Under the pieces are notes generated by a model. It searched no databases. It had not been told where the DNA came from and saw only the letters and a list, made by a program, of their open reading frames with translations. Position numbers and translations under genes: made by a program. Positions 7,266-16,257 of a stretch of 64,000 nucleotides of DNA are shown here, in pieces (positions within the stretch are counted from its first letter, which is position 1; every line of letters starts with the position of its first letter). Source of the DNA: Candidatus Cloacimonas acidaminovorans str. Evry (GTDB lineage: Bacteria; Cloacimonadota; Cloacimonadia; Cloacimonadales; Cloacimonadaceae); NCBI RefSeq assembly GCF_000146065.2, contig NC_020449.1:806001-870000 (forward strand), written 5' to 3'.

Positions 7266-9398
7266 ATGAACCGTAAATTAATTTCCGAATTCAAATATGA
7301 CCTGGCACCTGTTATTCGTGGCTATAATAAACGCTCATTGTATATAAATTTAAGCACTAATGAAATAAAACAAAAGCCAGTTACCGAGCTAATGATTGAT
7401 AAATTTGTTGGTGGGAAAGGTTTTGACCTTTATCTGATGTGGCATAGTGTTCAAGATGATACCAAATGGGATAGTCCCGAAAATGAAATCTGCATTTCTT
7501 TCGGTCCGCTTTGTGGAAATACTAGTTATCCAGGTAGCGGAAAATCCATTGTTACAACTATTTCGCCTTTAACGGGAATTCCTGTGGACTGTAATGTAGG
7601 TGGTCATTTTGGTCCTTATGCCAAATTTTCCGGCTGGGATGCTATTGAACTCCAAGGAATTGCCAATGAGGAAGTGATAATTTATATAGATGGTGATAAA
7701 GGCATTGTGCAAATTCTTTCCGCTCCCGACGAAGAGATTAATAGTCATATTCTTGCTGAAGAATTGATTAAAGAATTTGCCGACGGACCGGATAAATATC
7801 AATTTGTTTCTGTGGTTTCCAGTGGCAAAGCGGCAGATAATGTTTTAATCACCTGTCTGAATTTTTCCTTTTGGGATAAAAGAAGAAAAGTGGCTCGTTT
7901 GAAACAGGCAGGTAGAGGTGGAACAGGTAGTGTATTCAGGCACAAGAAAATAAAAGCATTGGTGGTAAAATATTCCGGTCTGAAAGTGGATTCTAATAAT
8001 CCCGAGGATGCTGAAACCCTTAGAATGACTGGCTTGAAACTGCATAAAGAAATAGAAGAGGGGGATGCCACTCAAAATCGGATGCGCCAAGTGGGAACTG
8101 CACATTTGATGGAAATTATGAATGATTACGATTTACTGCCTATCCGCAATTTTAAATATGGTCAAAGCCCGGAAGCGGAAGGTTTACATTCCCGCGAATT
8201 TAAGAATCTATTTACTCAAGGTATGCCAGATGGTTGTTGGTATGGTTGTTCTCTTTCCTGTTGTAAAGGTGTGGATAATTTTGAACCAAGAACCGGACCC
8301 TACAAAGGTCAAAAGGTCTGTGTGGACGGTCCTGAATATGAAACAGCTGCGGGTTGCGGAAGTAATATCGGTGTTTTCAATGCCCGGGATGTAGTAGAAA
8401 TTAATTTTTACTGTGATACTTATGGAGTGGATACAATTTCTTTTGGAACCAGCACCGCTTTTGCTATGGAATGTTATGAAAACGGTATTTTGAATAAAGA
8501 ACGCACTGGCGGACTTGAACTTACCTGGGGAAATGCAGATGCTGCCTTGGAACTTTTACATCAAATGGCTAAGGGAGAAGGTTTTGGAGTTATAGTAGGA
8601 CAAGGTGTGCGCAGAATGAAGCAGATTTTTGCAGAAAAATATGGTGCCGATCCCAATTTCCTGCAAGACATTGGTATGGAAGCAAAGGGTTTGGAATATT
8701 CACAATATATGAGTAAAGAGTCCCTGGCTCAACAGGGTGGTTATACTCTTGCCTTAAAAGGACCTCAACATGACGAGGCATGGCTTATTTTTATGGATAT
8801 GGTGAATAACCAAATTCCTACCTTTAAGGATAAAGCTGAGGCATTGCATTATTTTCCGATGTTTAGAACCTGGTTTGGTTTGCAGGGATTATGTAAACTT
8901 CCCTGGAACGATATTGAACCGGCAAATAATGCTGAAACCGATGAACCGGCAAAAGTTCCGGAACATGTTCAAAACTATGTTGATATCTATAAAGCTATAA
9001 CGGGTAAACCATTGGATAAAGTTTCTCTGATTGAACAGTCAGAAAGGGTCTATAATTTCCAGAAGGTCTTTTGTTTGCGGATGGGAAAAGGAAGAAGGAT
9101 TGATGATGTTCCACCCTATAGAGCTGTGGGTCCTGTAACTGAAGAAGAATATCTTTCCCGTCAGGAACGCTATGATCAGCAGTTGAAAGAAAAAATAGGT
9201 GTTGACCCTGAAGGGAAAAGCACTGCTGAAAAGATGGATATTTTAAGAAAATATAGAGAAGACCAATATCAGCAATTGATTGATGCTGTCTATGAAAGAA
9301 AGGGTTGGACAAAAGAAGGAGTTCCTAAAATTGAACATTTGCAAAAAATAGGAATGGACCTACCTGAGGTTGTTGAAGTAGTGAAAAGATTTCTGTAA
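7266..9398 (+). CDS. Aldehyde:ferredoxin oxidoreductase (tungsten/molybdenum pterin enzyme)
   Basis: 710 residues. Oxidises aldehydes to acids (or the reverse) with ferredoxin, at a bis-pterin tungsten centre (family knowledge). Seen here: N-terminal pterin-binding domain with VGGKGFDLYLMW, PLCGNTSYPGSGKS and SPLTGIPVDCNVGG; FSGWDAIELQG; GRGGTGSVFRHKKIKALVV; the iron-sulfur cysteines CWYGCSLSC in the middle with a probable fourth ligand in LQGLCKLPW near residue 540; and DTYGVDTISFGTS. It is longer than archaeal AOR (about 605), with a charged C-terminal extension, like the bacterial AorB/BamB-like branch. With the upstream polyferredoxin it forms a two-gene operon. A flavin subunit (AorC) is not seen. 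In an amino-acid fermenter the likely substrates are aldehydes from 2-oxo acids, but this is inference. Confidence 0.88.
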   Translation: MNRKLISEFKYDLAPVIRGYNKRSLYINLSTNEIKQKPVTELMIDKFVGGKGFDLYLMWHSVQDDTKWDSPENEICISFGPLCGNTSYPGSGKSIVTTISPLTGIPVDCNVGGHFGPYAKFSGWDAIELQGIANEEVIIYIDGDKGIVQILSAPDEEINSHILAEELIKEFADGPDKYQFVSVVSSGKAADNVLITCLNFSFWDKRRKVARLKQAGRGGTGSVFRHKKIKALVVKYSGLKVDSNNPEDAETLRMTGLKLHKEIEEGDATQNRMRQVGTAHLMEIMNDYDLLPIRNFKYGQSPEAEGLHSREFKNLFTQGMPDGCWYGCSLSCCKGVDNFEPRTGPYKGQKVCVDGPEYETAAGCGSNIGVFNARDVVEINFYCDTYGVDTISFGTSTAFAMECYENGILNKERTGGLELTWGNADAALELLHQMAKGEGFGVIVGQGVRRMKQIFAEKYGADPNFLQDIGMEAKGLEYSQYMSKESLAQQGGYTLALKGPQHDEAWLIFMDMVNNQIPTFKDKAEALHYFPMFRTWFGLQGLCKLPWNDIEPANNAETDEPAKVPEHVQNYVDIYKAITGKPLDKVSLIEQSERVYNFQKVFCLRMGKGRRIDDVPPYRAVGPVTEEEYLSRQERYDQQLKEKIGVDPEGKSTAEKMDILRKYREDQYQQLIDAVYERKGWTKEGVPKIEHLQKIGMDLPEVVEVVKRFL

Positions 9399-9591
9399 TA
9401 TATGCCCTCACAGATAACACAGATTGCACAGATATTTGGATATTTGTCGTCATAAGCCATATACACCGTCAAAGTTATCTCCAGGCTAAAAATTTATTAA
9501 GGCGCAAATGACTCCTGTCTTACATTCTCAATTGTCAATTAATTCGCTTTATCTCTCTGTGAAACAATCCTTTATTCCTTTTATGCGAAAG
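9399..9591. other. Gap between convergent AOR and radA
   Basis: 193 bp with a dispersed repeat, CACAGATAACACAGATTGCA, starting at about 9410. No clear terminator hairpin with a T-run was found on either strand. Confidence 0.5.
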
Positions 9592-10926
9592 TTATCTTAA
9601 CGCACTATATAGAGCTTTGATATCTTTTACTTTAACAACTTTTGGATTGGCTTTTACTTTAGCGTAACTGGAAATGAAGATTTTCTCATAACCCAATTTC
9701 AGAGTTTGGCTGATATGTTTATCCAATTGGGAAACAGGACGAACTTCTCCATTTAAGCCAACTTCCCCGATAAATACGGCTTTTTCAATTAGTGGTTGAT
9801 CTTTCATACTGGAAATTAGAGCAGCTAAAATAGCCAAATCCAAGGAAGGATCGGTACTGCGTATTCCACCTGTCAAATTTACAAAGACATCACAATTGCG
9901 AAGATAAAGTGAGAGGTTTTTTTCCAAGATAGCTAAAAGCATAGCCAATTTTTTTTGGTCCAGTCCTACTGCTACTCTTTGCGGAGTTCCGTAATTGGAA
10001 GCATTTACAAGTGTTTGTACTTCCACAATGAAACTGCGGCTACCTTCCATAATACAACTAATAGCAGTTCCGATGTTATTTTGTTCGTGGCTGAGAAAGA
10101 TATTATTGGGATTGGAGACCTCTATCAAACCGAGATGGGTCATTTCAAAAAGACCTATTTCGTTGGTAGAACCAAAACGATTTTTTACTGCTCGCAGAAT
10201 TTTGTATTGACTGCGTTGTTCTCCTTCAAAATAGAGAACGGTATCTACCATATGTTCAATAATTTTTGGTCCCGCAACTAATCCTTCTTTGGTTACATGA
10301 CCTACTAAAAATAGAGGTATACCTAAGTTTTTAACCGTTCGTAATAGGCGACTGGTAGTTTCTCTTAATTGAGTGACAGTTCCAGGAAGGGCATCAAGTG
10401 AAGGGATGCTTACCGATTGAATAGAATCCACAATTGCCAGATCAGGTTTATTATCTTCAATTGCTTCAATAATGTGTTCCGCATTGTTAGTACATAGCAG
10501 ATAAATATTTTCACTTGTAACTTTCAAATGTTTACTGCGTAAGCGAATTTGTTCGGCACTTTCTTCACCCGAACAATAGAGTGTTTTTTTATTCTGTTTA
10601 CCCATCCATTCAGAAAGTTGCAGCATAAGAGTAGATTTACCAATTCCGGGTTCACCGCCGATCAAAATCAGCATACCTTTTACAATTCCTCCACCCAGAA
10701 CCAGGTCAAATTCTTTTATTCCGGTCAGCAAGCGAGAAAATTCATCATATTCCAGATCAATTATTCTTTCGGGTTTACTTAGAGGTAATGTTTCTACGGG
10801 TTTATTATTTTTTCCCGTTACGCGAGTAGATTCTTTTAAAGTGCCCCAAGCTCCGCAGGCAGGGCATTTTCCACTCCATTTACCGGTTTCAAAACCGCAC
10901 TCAGTGCAGAAGAAAATAGTTGCCAT
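9592..10926 (-). CDS. radA: DNA repair protein RadA
   Basis: 444 residues, the usual RadA length. RadA is a RecA-like ATPase that drives branch migration of recombination intermediates. Seen in order: N-terminal C4 zinc finger (CTECG...CPACG), Walker A GGEPGIGKST near residue 87, Walker B LAIVDSIQS, the RadA-specific KNRFG motif near residue 245, and a C-terminal Lon-like domain (VFVNLTGGIRSTDPSLDLAIL, GEVGLNGEVRPV). It is divergent from the redox operon at 11128, with a hairpin in the gap. Single-gene unit. Confidence 0.96.
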   Translation of the reverse strand: MATIFFCTECGFETGKWSGKCPACGAWGTLKESTRVTGKNNKPVETLPLSKPERIIDLEYDEFSRLLTGIKEFDLVLGGGIVKGMLILIGGEPGIGKSTLMLQLSEWMGKQNKKTLYCSGEESAEQIRLRSKHLKVTSENIYLLCTNNAEHIIEAIEDNKPDLAIVDSIQSVSIPSLDALPGTVTQLRETTSRLLRTVKNLGIPLFLVGHVTKEGLVAGPKIIEHMVDTVLYFEGEQRSQYKILRAVKNRFGSTNEIGLFEMTHLGLIEVSNPNNIFLSHEQNNIGTAISCIMEGSRSFIVEVQTLVNASNYGTPQRVAVGLDQKKLAMLLAILEKNLSLYLRNCDVFVNLTGGIRSTDPSLDLAILAALISSMKDQPLIEKAVFIGEVGLNGEVRPVSQLDKHISQTLKLGYEKIFISSYAKVKANPKVVKVKDIKALYSALR

Positions 10927-10945
10927 AAAATCAACCTCAAATTTT

Positions 10946-10978
10946 TTGCCATAATAATCTGATGTTATTTTATGGCAA
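10946..10978. promoter_or_regulatory. Inverted repeat between radA and the redox operon
   Basis: Perfect 9-bp arms TTGCCATAA (10946-10954) and TTATGGCAA (10970-10978) with a 15-bp loop, 20 bp before the radA start on the minus strand. Could be an operator or a 5' leader hairpin. There is no T-run of terminator type on the minus strand, though a T-run flanks it at 10942-10947. Confidence 0.5.
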
Positions 10979-11080
10979 GAAAATTAAGCATCTTGCTGGA
11001 TAGTTATCTATAATAGCATTTTAAGGGTTAAGTTTTTTTACCGTTGTTCAAGCGTAATTTTTAATCGGCAAAAATATTTT

Positions 11081-11108
11081 TTGCTTTGGGGAAATTTTGC
11101 GTTATAAT
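11081..11108 (+). promoter_or_regulatory. Candidate promoter of the redox operon
   Basis: TTGCTT (11081-11086), 16-bp spacer, perfect TATAAT (11103-11108), 20 bp before the glutaredoxin start. The ribosome site GGGAG lies between. Confidence 0.55.
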
Positions 11109-11127
11109 GTGAAATAGGGAGATTAAA

Positions 11128-11394
11128 ATGTCTGCAAAAGTAATTGTATTTTCCACTCCTTCTTGTATCTGGTGCAAGAAAGCGAAGGAGTATCTGAAAT
11201 CCATAAACCAGAATTTTACAGACATAGATGTTTCCAGGGATATTGCGGCTCGTAATGATATGATCCGCAAAAGCGGACAGGAAGCTGTTCCGCAAATATG
11301 GATAAATAATATTCCAGTAGTTGGTTTTGATCTGGAAAAGATCAATCGTTTATTAAACTTATATAATACTAAAAAAGGAGAATCAAATGGCTGA
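11128..11394 (+). CDS. Glutaredoxin-like (NrdH-type) protein
   Basis: 88 residues, single thioredoxin-fold domain. Active site CIWC near residue 12 after the STPS strand, cis-proline motif AVPQIWIN (TVP-like), and a GFDLEKIN end typical of the NrdH/YruB group. Probably reduces disulfides in small thiols or enzymes using a thioredoxin reductase encoded elsewhere. GGGAG is 8 bp upstream of ATG. Its stop overlaps the start of the MarR gene by 8 bp, making it the head of a four-gene oxidative/redox operon. Confidence 0.85.
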   Translation: MSAKVIVFSTPSCIWCKKAKEYLKSINQNFTDIDVSRDIAARNDMIRKSGQEAVPQIWINNIPVVGFDLEKINRLLNLYNTKKGESNG

Positions 11395-11842
11395 TTATGC
11401 AAAAAAATTCCACGAGCTCATCACTCGCCTGCAAATGGTTTTGAGTGAAATTGACTATGCTCAAAAAGCATGCTTACAAGCAGGAAGAATGGAGTGTATG
11501 CTGCTAAACTACCTTTATAAGGTAAACGGTCCTGCCAATATGAACGAACTGGCTAAGGAACTGAATGTTTCTCATAGCCGAATTACCAGAATTATGGATA
11601 ACCTTGTTGCCAAACAACTTGTTATTCGTGAACCTTCGGAAGAAGACCGTCGTTGCTGGTTTGCCCGGATTACTGAAAAAGGTAAGAAACTGGCAGCTAA
11701 CAGCTTACAGACAGTTTTAGATCAACAGGCAAAAATACTGAAGAAAATACCTGAAAAAGATATTGAGGCAATCTATAAGGCACTTAAACTCTATGTGGAA
11801 AAATATGAAGAGGTATTGAAAGAGACAATAGCAGGATTATAA
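11387..11842 (+). CDS. MarR family transcriptional regulator
   Basis: 151 residues. Winged helix-turn-helix core: MNELAKELNVSHSRITRIMDNLVAKQLVIREP, then the wing SEEDRRCWFARITEKGK, which matches the DRR motif of MarR proteins. It carries three cysteines (two near residues 27 and 36, one in the wing), so a thiol redox switch as in OhrR-like regulators is possible, but the classic OhrR cysteine position is not confirmed. Being translationally linked with the glutaredoxin and OsmC genes, it probably regulates this operon itself. Downstream gene starts at the last base of its stop. Confidence 0.88.
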   Translation: MADYAKKFHELITRLQMVLSEIDYAQKACLQAGRMECMLLNYLYKVNGPANMNELAKELNVSHSRITRIMDNLVAKQLVIREPSEEDRRCWFARITEKGKKLAANSLQTVLDQQAKILKKIPEKDIEAIYKALKLYVEKYEEVLKETIAGL

Positions 11843-12273
11843 TGTCCACTTATGTAAAAACCGTTTGGTCTGGTGGGATGAGCTTTACAGCTGAAGTCAA
11901 CGGACATAAGCTGATTATGGATGCTGATCCCTATTTTGGCGGTACTGATCAAGGTCCGAGGCCTAAACCTTTATTGCTTGCCGCCTTAAGTGGCTGTAGC
12001 GGAATGGATATTGTTTCCATTCTGGAAAAAATGGGAATAAAGGATTATAATTTGGAAATGGATGCTCGGGGTGAATCTGCTACTGAGCATCCTATTATTT
12101 ATCATACGATAACTTTAACTTACAACTTTCAAGGCAATAACCTTCCAGCTGAAAAAATAGTAAAAGCAGTAAAACTTTCCCTGGAAAAATACTGCGCCGT
12201 GAATGCTATGTTGAAAAAAGCTGCGAAGATAATTCCCAAAATCTATATTAACAATTTGGAGGTTCCCTTATGA
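11842..12273 (+). CDS. OsmC/Ohr family protein
   Basis: 143 residues. OsmC fold with both redox cysteines in context: LSGCSGMDIVSILEKMG near residue 52 and EKYCAVNAMLKKAA near residue 117. Family members reduce organic hydroperoxides with thiols or are general stress proteins. The central HTITLTYNF strand is typical of the YhfA-type subgroup. It starts on the last base of the MarR stop codon and ends overlapping the thioredoxin-like gene by 4 bp, so all four genes are translationally linked. Confidence 0.87.
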   Translation: MSTYVKTVWSGGMSFTAEVNGHKLIMDADPYFGGTDQGPRPKPLLLAALSGCSGMDIVSILEKMGIKDYNLEMDARGESATEHPIIYHTITLTYNFQGNNLPAEKIVKAVKLSLEKYCAVNAMLKKAAKIIPKIYINNLEVPL

Positions 12274-12794
12274 AATGGTGGCTTATCATTATACTGTCTT
12301 TGTCTATAGCATTTTTAGGTTGTGAAAAAACCGATAAACCTACAATAAATGAAGATGGAACAAAAGATAACGGAAAATTAGAGTCCGGAGGAAAAAATCC
12401 TAAATCTAAAACCGGTGTGTGGCTTACTGATTGGAACGATGCAATGAAAACAGCTGATGTGTTGAATCGTCCCGTTTTTGTTGATTTTACAGGTTCTGAC
12501 TGGTGTATCTGGTGTCAAAAACTGGAGGAAGAGGTCTTCGGTAAAGGCGAATTTTTAGAGTATGCCAAAAAAAATCTCGTTTTGCTGAAAGTTGATTTTC
12601 CCCGTGATATTGAACAAAGTGAAGAATTGCAAAAATTTAATGAACAAAAAATGAAAGAATATGAGATTGAGGGTTTTCCCACCATTGTTCTCGTAAATTC
12701 TAAAGGTGAAGAAATTGCTCGCACGGGGTATAGACCCGGGGGAGCAAAAGAATATGTAAAACACTTACAGGAATTGCTACAGCCAAAAGAATAA
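12270..12794 (+). CDS. Thioredoxin-fold lipoprotein
   Basis: 174 residues with a lipoprotein signal (LSLSIAFLGC, Cys18), then a short charged linker and a thioredoxin-like domain: VFVDFTGSDWCIWCQKLEEE (active site CIWC), a LLKVDFPRD strand and cis-Pro in GFPTIVLVNSKGEE. Close to the thioredoxin_7/DUF255-like exported group. It would act on the periplasmic face as a disulfide reductase or oxidase, complementing the cytoplasmic glutaredoxin in the same operon. Last gene of the operon; a long-loop hairpin follows 40 bp later. Confidence 0.85.
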   Translation: MKWWLIIILSLSIAFLGCEKTDKPTINEDGTKDNGKLESGGKNPKSKTGVWLTDWNDAMKTADVLNRPVFVDFTGSDWCIWCQKLEEEVFGKGEFLEYAKKNLVLLKVDFPRDIEQSEELQKFNEQKMKEYEIEGFPTIVLVNSKGEEIARTGYRPGGAKEYVKHLQELLQPKE

Positions 12795-12834
12795 ATAATT
12801 ACCTGCTTAATAACAAAATCTCTTTCAATATTGG

Positions 12835-12910
12835 ACGGGGACAAAAATACTCGGTGATAAATACTCCAAACAGTAAACACAGGATAATATGATGTCCCCG
12901 TCTTTTTTTC
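12835..12910 (+). terminator. Long-loop hairpin with T-run (terminator or small structured RNA)
   Basis: Perfect 10-bp stem GACGGGGACA (12835-12844) and TGTCCCCGTC (12894-12903) followed by seven T. The stem is GC-rich and the T-run is classic, but the loop is 49 nt, much longer than in a normal intrinsic terminator. It may be the terminator of the redox operon, or a 3'-terminated small RNA. Confidence 0.6.
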
Positions 12911-13419
12911 CTTGGGAATTTTTAATGTGTAGCCGGAGGATGATGTTCTTCGGCAAAAAAACGCGGAGCTTCAACGAGCTATGGCTATACAATAAATTGT
13001 GACAACTTTAAAATTAGCAACACTGATTTAACGGATATAACGGATAAATGCAAATTAAATATTTGTAATCCCTCCTGCACTAAATATTCCTCCAAAATAG
13101 CTTAACTTTTAAAGTATCAATAAATTATCCCTTTCTTTTGTCTCCTACAATAAAATATGAGTAATTGCTTGTAACATAGTAGATTATCTAACGACTCCGT
13201 AACACTTCCGTAACACTGCAGTAGTTTCGTTACGGAGTTGTTACTTGGTTGTTACTTCAGTAATATGCAGTCAACTAAGTATGAACCTTATATTTTTGAA
13301 GCCAATCTCATTGTGCCACTCTCACAGATTATGCTCTTACTATTTTCCTACATTCCAGCTTGACAAATATAGCCATCTTCCTTTTTCTGCATAGATAAAG
13401 TTTAAAGAGAGGAGTAAAG
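12911..13419. other. Repeat-bearing intergenic region before ssnA
   Basis: No gene seen. It holds an element with CGCGGAGCTTCAACGAGCT near 12962 (related to sequences at 46140 and 53960), an AACGGATATAACGGAT copy near 13030, the GTAAC-type repeat at 13188-13264, and just before ssnA a TTGACA at 13360-13365 without a good -10. AGAGAGGAG at 13405-13413 is the ssnA ribosome site. Confidence 0.6.
13188..13264 (+). repeat. GTAAC-type dispersed repeat, copy A
   Basis: Built of short near-identical blocks (AACGACTCCGTAAC, ACTTCCGTAAC) and an inverted counterpart GTTACGGAGTTGTT (13229-13242) that pairs with AACGACTCCGTAAC (13190-13203) with one mismatch, so it can fold into a long hairpin. Related copies are at 30191-30271 (same orientation) and 46355-46427 (opposite orientation). 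All are intergenic. Confidence 0.75.
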
Positions 13420-14748
13420 ATGAATAGATACATACTGAAAGGTGGCACAATTCTAACATTTGATAGTAGCCATCCGGTTTTAGAGCAAGCAGAAATTTTA
13501 ATTGATGATGGTTATATCCTGCAAATTGGTTCAGAAAAAAGCTTTCCCGATGAGGTTTGTGAACGCATAGATGTAGAAGGCAAAATCATTATGCCCGGGC
13601 TCATAAATGCTCATCATCATTTCTATTCTACTTTTGTAACCGGCTTGGGAAAAGCTGCTCCTGCCAAAAATTTTAATGCTGTGCTGGAAAATTTGTGGTG
13701 GCGTTTGGATAAAAAACTGCTTTCTGAAGATAACTATTATAGCGCCTTAATTTCCATCCTCAGTTCCATTCGGAAAGGAACAACCACTATTATTGATCAT
13801 CATGCTTCCCCCTTTGCCGTGAAAGGTTCTCTTTCTCAAATTGCCAAAGCGGTTCAAGAAACGGGAATAAAAGCATCTTTATGCTATGAGGTTTCAGATA
13901 GAGACGGAGATAAAATTGCCCAAGAAGGAATTGAGGAAAACTATAACTGGATAAAAAATTGTCAAAACAATCCCAATCCTTATTTAAAAGGACTTTTTGG
14001 GTTACATTCCGCTTTTACGCTTTCGGACAAAACCCTATCTATTGTAGCTGATAAGGTTCGGGAACTTAACTGCGGTATTCATATTCATACTGCGGAAGCC
14101 GAATCGGATGAAAAATACAATCTGGAGCATTATGGTAAAAGAGTTGTGGAGCGCTTGAGCGATTTTAATTTGTTGAATAATAAAAGCATCCTGGCTCATT
14201 GTGTCCATTTAAGCCCTAAGGAATTGATCCTGGTGGCGGAAAAAGGGGCTGCAATTGTTACTAATCCGCAATCCAATTTGAATAATGCTGTGGGCATTGC
14301 CGATGTTTGTAAAATGACGGAATTGGGTGTAACTGTCGGTATTGGCACAGATGCAATGACCAATAATATGCTGGAAGAAGTCAGAGTTGGTATATGGGCT
14401 CAACATCTTAAACAAAATGATCCCTCGCGTGGCTTTGTTGAACTTGCCTCTGCTCTGGTTTTTAATAATCCGCTAATTGCGCAAAAATATTGGGGGGCAA
14501 AATTTGGAACAATAAATGAAGGCAGTCCTGCAGATATTATTGTGGTTGATTACATTCCGCATACTCCTTTTAATGAAGAAACATGGATGGGACATTTGAT
14601 TTACGGAATTTCCCAGGCAAATGTGGAAGCAACTATTTGTCAGGGCAAAATCCTGATGTGGAACGGAGAATTGCTGCTGGATATTGATGAACAGGAAGTT
14701 AAAGCCAAGGCAAGAGAATTAGCGGAAAAATTGTGGGACAGATTTTGA
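13420..14748 (+). CDS. ssnA: SsnA-like amidohydrolase (aminohydrolase)
   Basis: 442 residues, full length. Metal-dependent hydrolase of the amidohydrolase superfamily, SsnA branch. Metal ligands and motifs: GLINAHHHFYST (HxH-type) near residue 63, the SsnA-typical LENLWWRLDK, TTIIDHHASP, IHIHTAEAE near residue 222, LAHCVHLSP, and the late Asp in VGIGTDAMTNN. The closest namesake is E. coli SsnA, encoded in the ygeW-xdhD region and required, in published work on gut bacteria, for anaerobic purine use; its exact reaction here is inferred only. AGAGAGGAG 7 bp upstream supports this start. It heads the cluster running to YgeW. Confidence 0.85.
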   Translation: MNRYILKGGTILTFDSSHPVLEQAEILIDDGYILQIGSEKSFPDEVCERIDVEGKIIMPGLINAHHHFYSTFVTGLGKAAPAKNFNAVLENLWWRLDKKLLSEDNYYSALISILSSIRKGTTTIIDHHASPFAVKGSLSQIAKAVQETGIKASLCYEVSDRDGDKIAQEGIEENYNWIKNCQNNPNPYLKGLFGLHSAFTLSDKTLSIVADKVRELNCGIHIHTAEAESDEKYNLEHYGKRVVERLSDFNLLNNKSILAHCVHLSPKELILVAEKGAAIVTNPQSNLNNAVGIADVCKMTELGVTVGIGTDAMTNNMLEEVRVGIWAQHLKQNDPSRGFVELASALVFNNPLIAQKYWGAKFGTINEGSPADIIVVDYIPHTPFNEETWMGHLIYGISQANVEATICQGKILMWNGELLLDIDEQEVKAKARELAEKLWDRF

Positions 14749-14795
14749 AAGGCGAAATAGATTTTTTTACAAAGAGCAAAAGAGAAGAAATTAAA

Positions 14796-14897
14796 ATGAA
14801 GAATGTAAAAAAAGGAAAAATAACGCTGTGGGAATTGGAAATAAACCTCGGTATAAAAAATAAATGTGCAGAATCGGCGTTAAATTTTTTGCCGTAA
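14796..14897 (+). CDS. Possible 33-residue ORF between ssnA and ygeY
   Basis: Short frame (MKNVKKGKITLWELEINLGI...) lying in the purine-rich gap, with the ACAAAGAG-type repeat just upstream. No convincing ribosome site. It may be chance or a remnant. Confidence 0.15.
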   Translation: MKNVKKGKITLWELEINLGIKNKCAESALNFLP

Positions 14898-14916
14898 AGA
14901 CATAAGGAGATTGATA

Positions 14917-16116
14917 ATGTATAAAGAGATTTTTGCAAGGGCAAAACATTATGAAGATACCAGCACCCGTTTTTTAATGGATATGGTGAAAATACCTTCT
15001 TTCTCTACTAAAGAAAAAGAAGTTGCAGAATGTATCCTGAAAGAAATGCAGGAAATAGGAATGGACGATGCCTATATAGACCCTTTGGGTAATGTTATCG
15101 GTCGTTTGGGTTTAGGCAAAAAAGTGATTGCTTTTGACGCACATATTGATACTGTTTATCCGGGAGACCTTTCTCTTTGGGATTTTGATCCTTTTGCTGC
15201 TCACATCAAAGACGGAAAAATTTGGGGTAGAGGAACTGTTGATCAGAAAAGCGGAATGGCAAGTATGCTTACTTCTGCCCGCATAATGAAAGATTTGGAT
15301 TTGGCAAAGGAATTTAGCATTTATTTTACAGGAACAGTTATGGAAGAGGACTGCGATGGCTTATGCTGGCAGTATATTCTTCAAGAAGGAGAAATTAAAC
15401 CCGAACTTGTTGTAATTACAGAACCGACAAACCTGAATATTTATCGGGGTCATAGAGGTAGAATGGAAATGGAGGTTAGCATTAAAGGACTTTCCTGTCA
15501 TGGTTCTGCTCCTGAACGCGGAGATAATGCCATTTATAAAATTTCCCGTATTGCTTTAGAAATAGAGAAATTGCATCAAAATCTGCGTTATGACGATTTT
15601 TTGGGAAAAGGAAGTATTTGCGTAACTCAGGTCTTTTTTACAGGACCAAGCCAATGTGCTGTTCCCGATAGTGCACGCATTCATTTAGACAGACGTTTGA
15701 CCTTCGGAGAAAATAAAGAAAGCGCTGTTGCCGAAGTTCAGGATGCCTGTAAAAAAGCCGGTTATCCTGATGCCACAATAGAAATTTTAACTTATCAGGA
15801 GGCAGCATATACAGGATTTGTTTATCCTACAGAAAAATATTATCCTACTTGGGTTACACCTTTGGATTCAGTTTATGTGCAAAATGCCGCTGATGCCTAC
15901 ACAAAAACCCTGGGAACAAAGCCACTTATTGATAAATGGACTTTTTCCACTAATGGTGTTTCTATTGCAGGAATGAAAGGAATTCCCTGTATTGGATTAG
16001 GTCCCGGCAATGAAATTTATGCTCATGCACCTAATGAAGCATGCCCGATTGAACATTTAACCAAAGCTGCTGCTTTTTATGCTGCGCTGGTTTATAGATT
16101 ATCACAGGAAAAGTGA
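14917..16116 (+). CDS. ygeY: M20 family peptidase/deacetylase, YgeY-type
   Basis: 399 residues. Zinc hydrolase of the M20 family. Motifs: AFDAHIDTVYPGD (first metal His and Asp, near residue 75), GRGTVDQKSGMAS (bridging Asp), VMEEDCDG (catalytic Glu pair), ITEPTNLNIYRGHRGRM (third ligand region), dimerisation segment SCHGSAPERGDNAIY, and final His in NEIYAHAPNE. This matches the selenium-metabolism-linked YgeY group rather than ArgE or DapE. I start at ATG 14917 because AAGGAGA lies 6 bp before it; an upstream TTG in frame has no such support. In published E. coli work ygeY belongs to the anaerobic purine cluster; here it sits between ssnA and a PLP enzyme. Confidence 0.85.
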   Translation: MYKEIFARAKHYEDTSTRFLMDMVKIPSFSTKEKEVAECILKEMQEIGMDDAYIDPLGNVIGRLGLGKKVIAFDAHIDTVYPGDLSLWDFDPFAAHIKDGKIWGRGTVDQKSGMASMLTSARIMKDLDLAKEFSIYFTGTVMEEDCDGLCWQYILQEGEIKPELVVITEPTNLNIYRGHRGRMEMEVSIKGLSCHGSAPERGDNAIYKISRIALEIEKLHQNLRYDDFLGKGSICVTQVFFTGPSQCAVPDSARIHLDRRLTFGENKESAVAEVQDACKKAGYPDATIEILTYQEAAYTGFVYPTEKYYPTWVTPLDSVYVQNAADAYTKTLGTKPLIDKWTFSTNGVSIAGMKGIPCIGLGPGNEIYAHAPNEACPIEHLTKAAAFYAALVYRLSQEK

Positions 16117-16257
16117 GATGGATTTTTCCCAAAGAGAAAAAGAGAGAAAGAGAAGAATTGACAATTGAAAATTATAAAGAAGAATCTGTGTTAATTGGAA
16201 TAAATCCTGGTGCTATTCTTTTATCTGGGAAATTAGCGAAATCTATGCGAGAAATAG

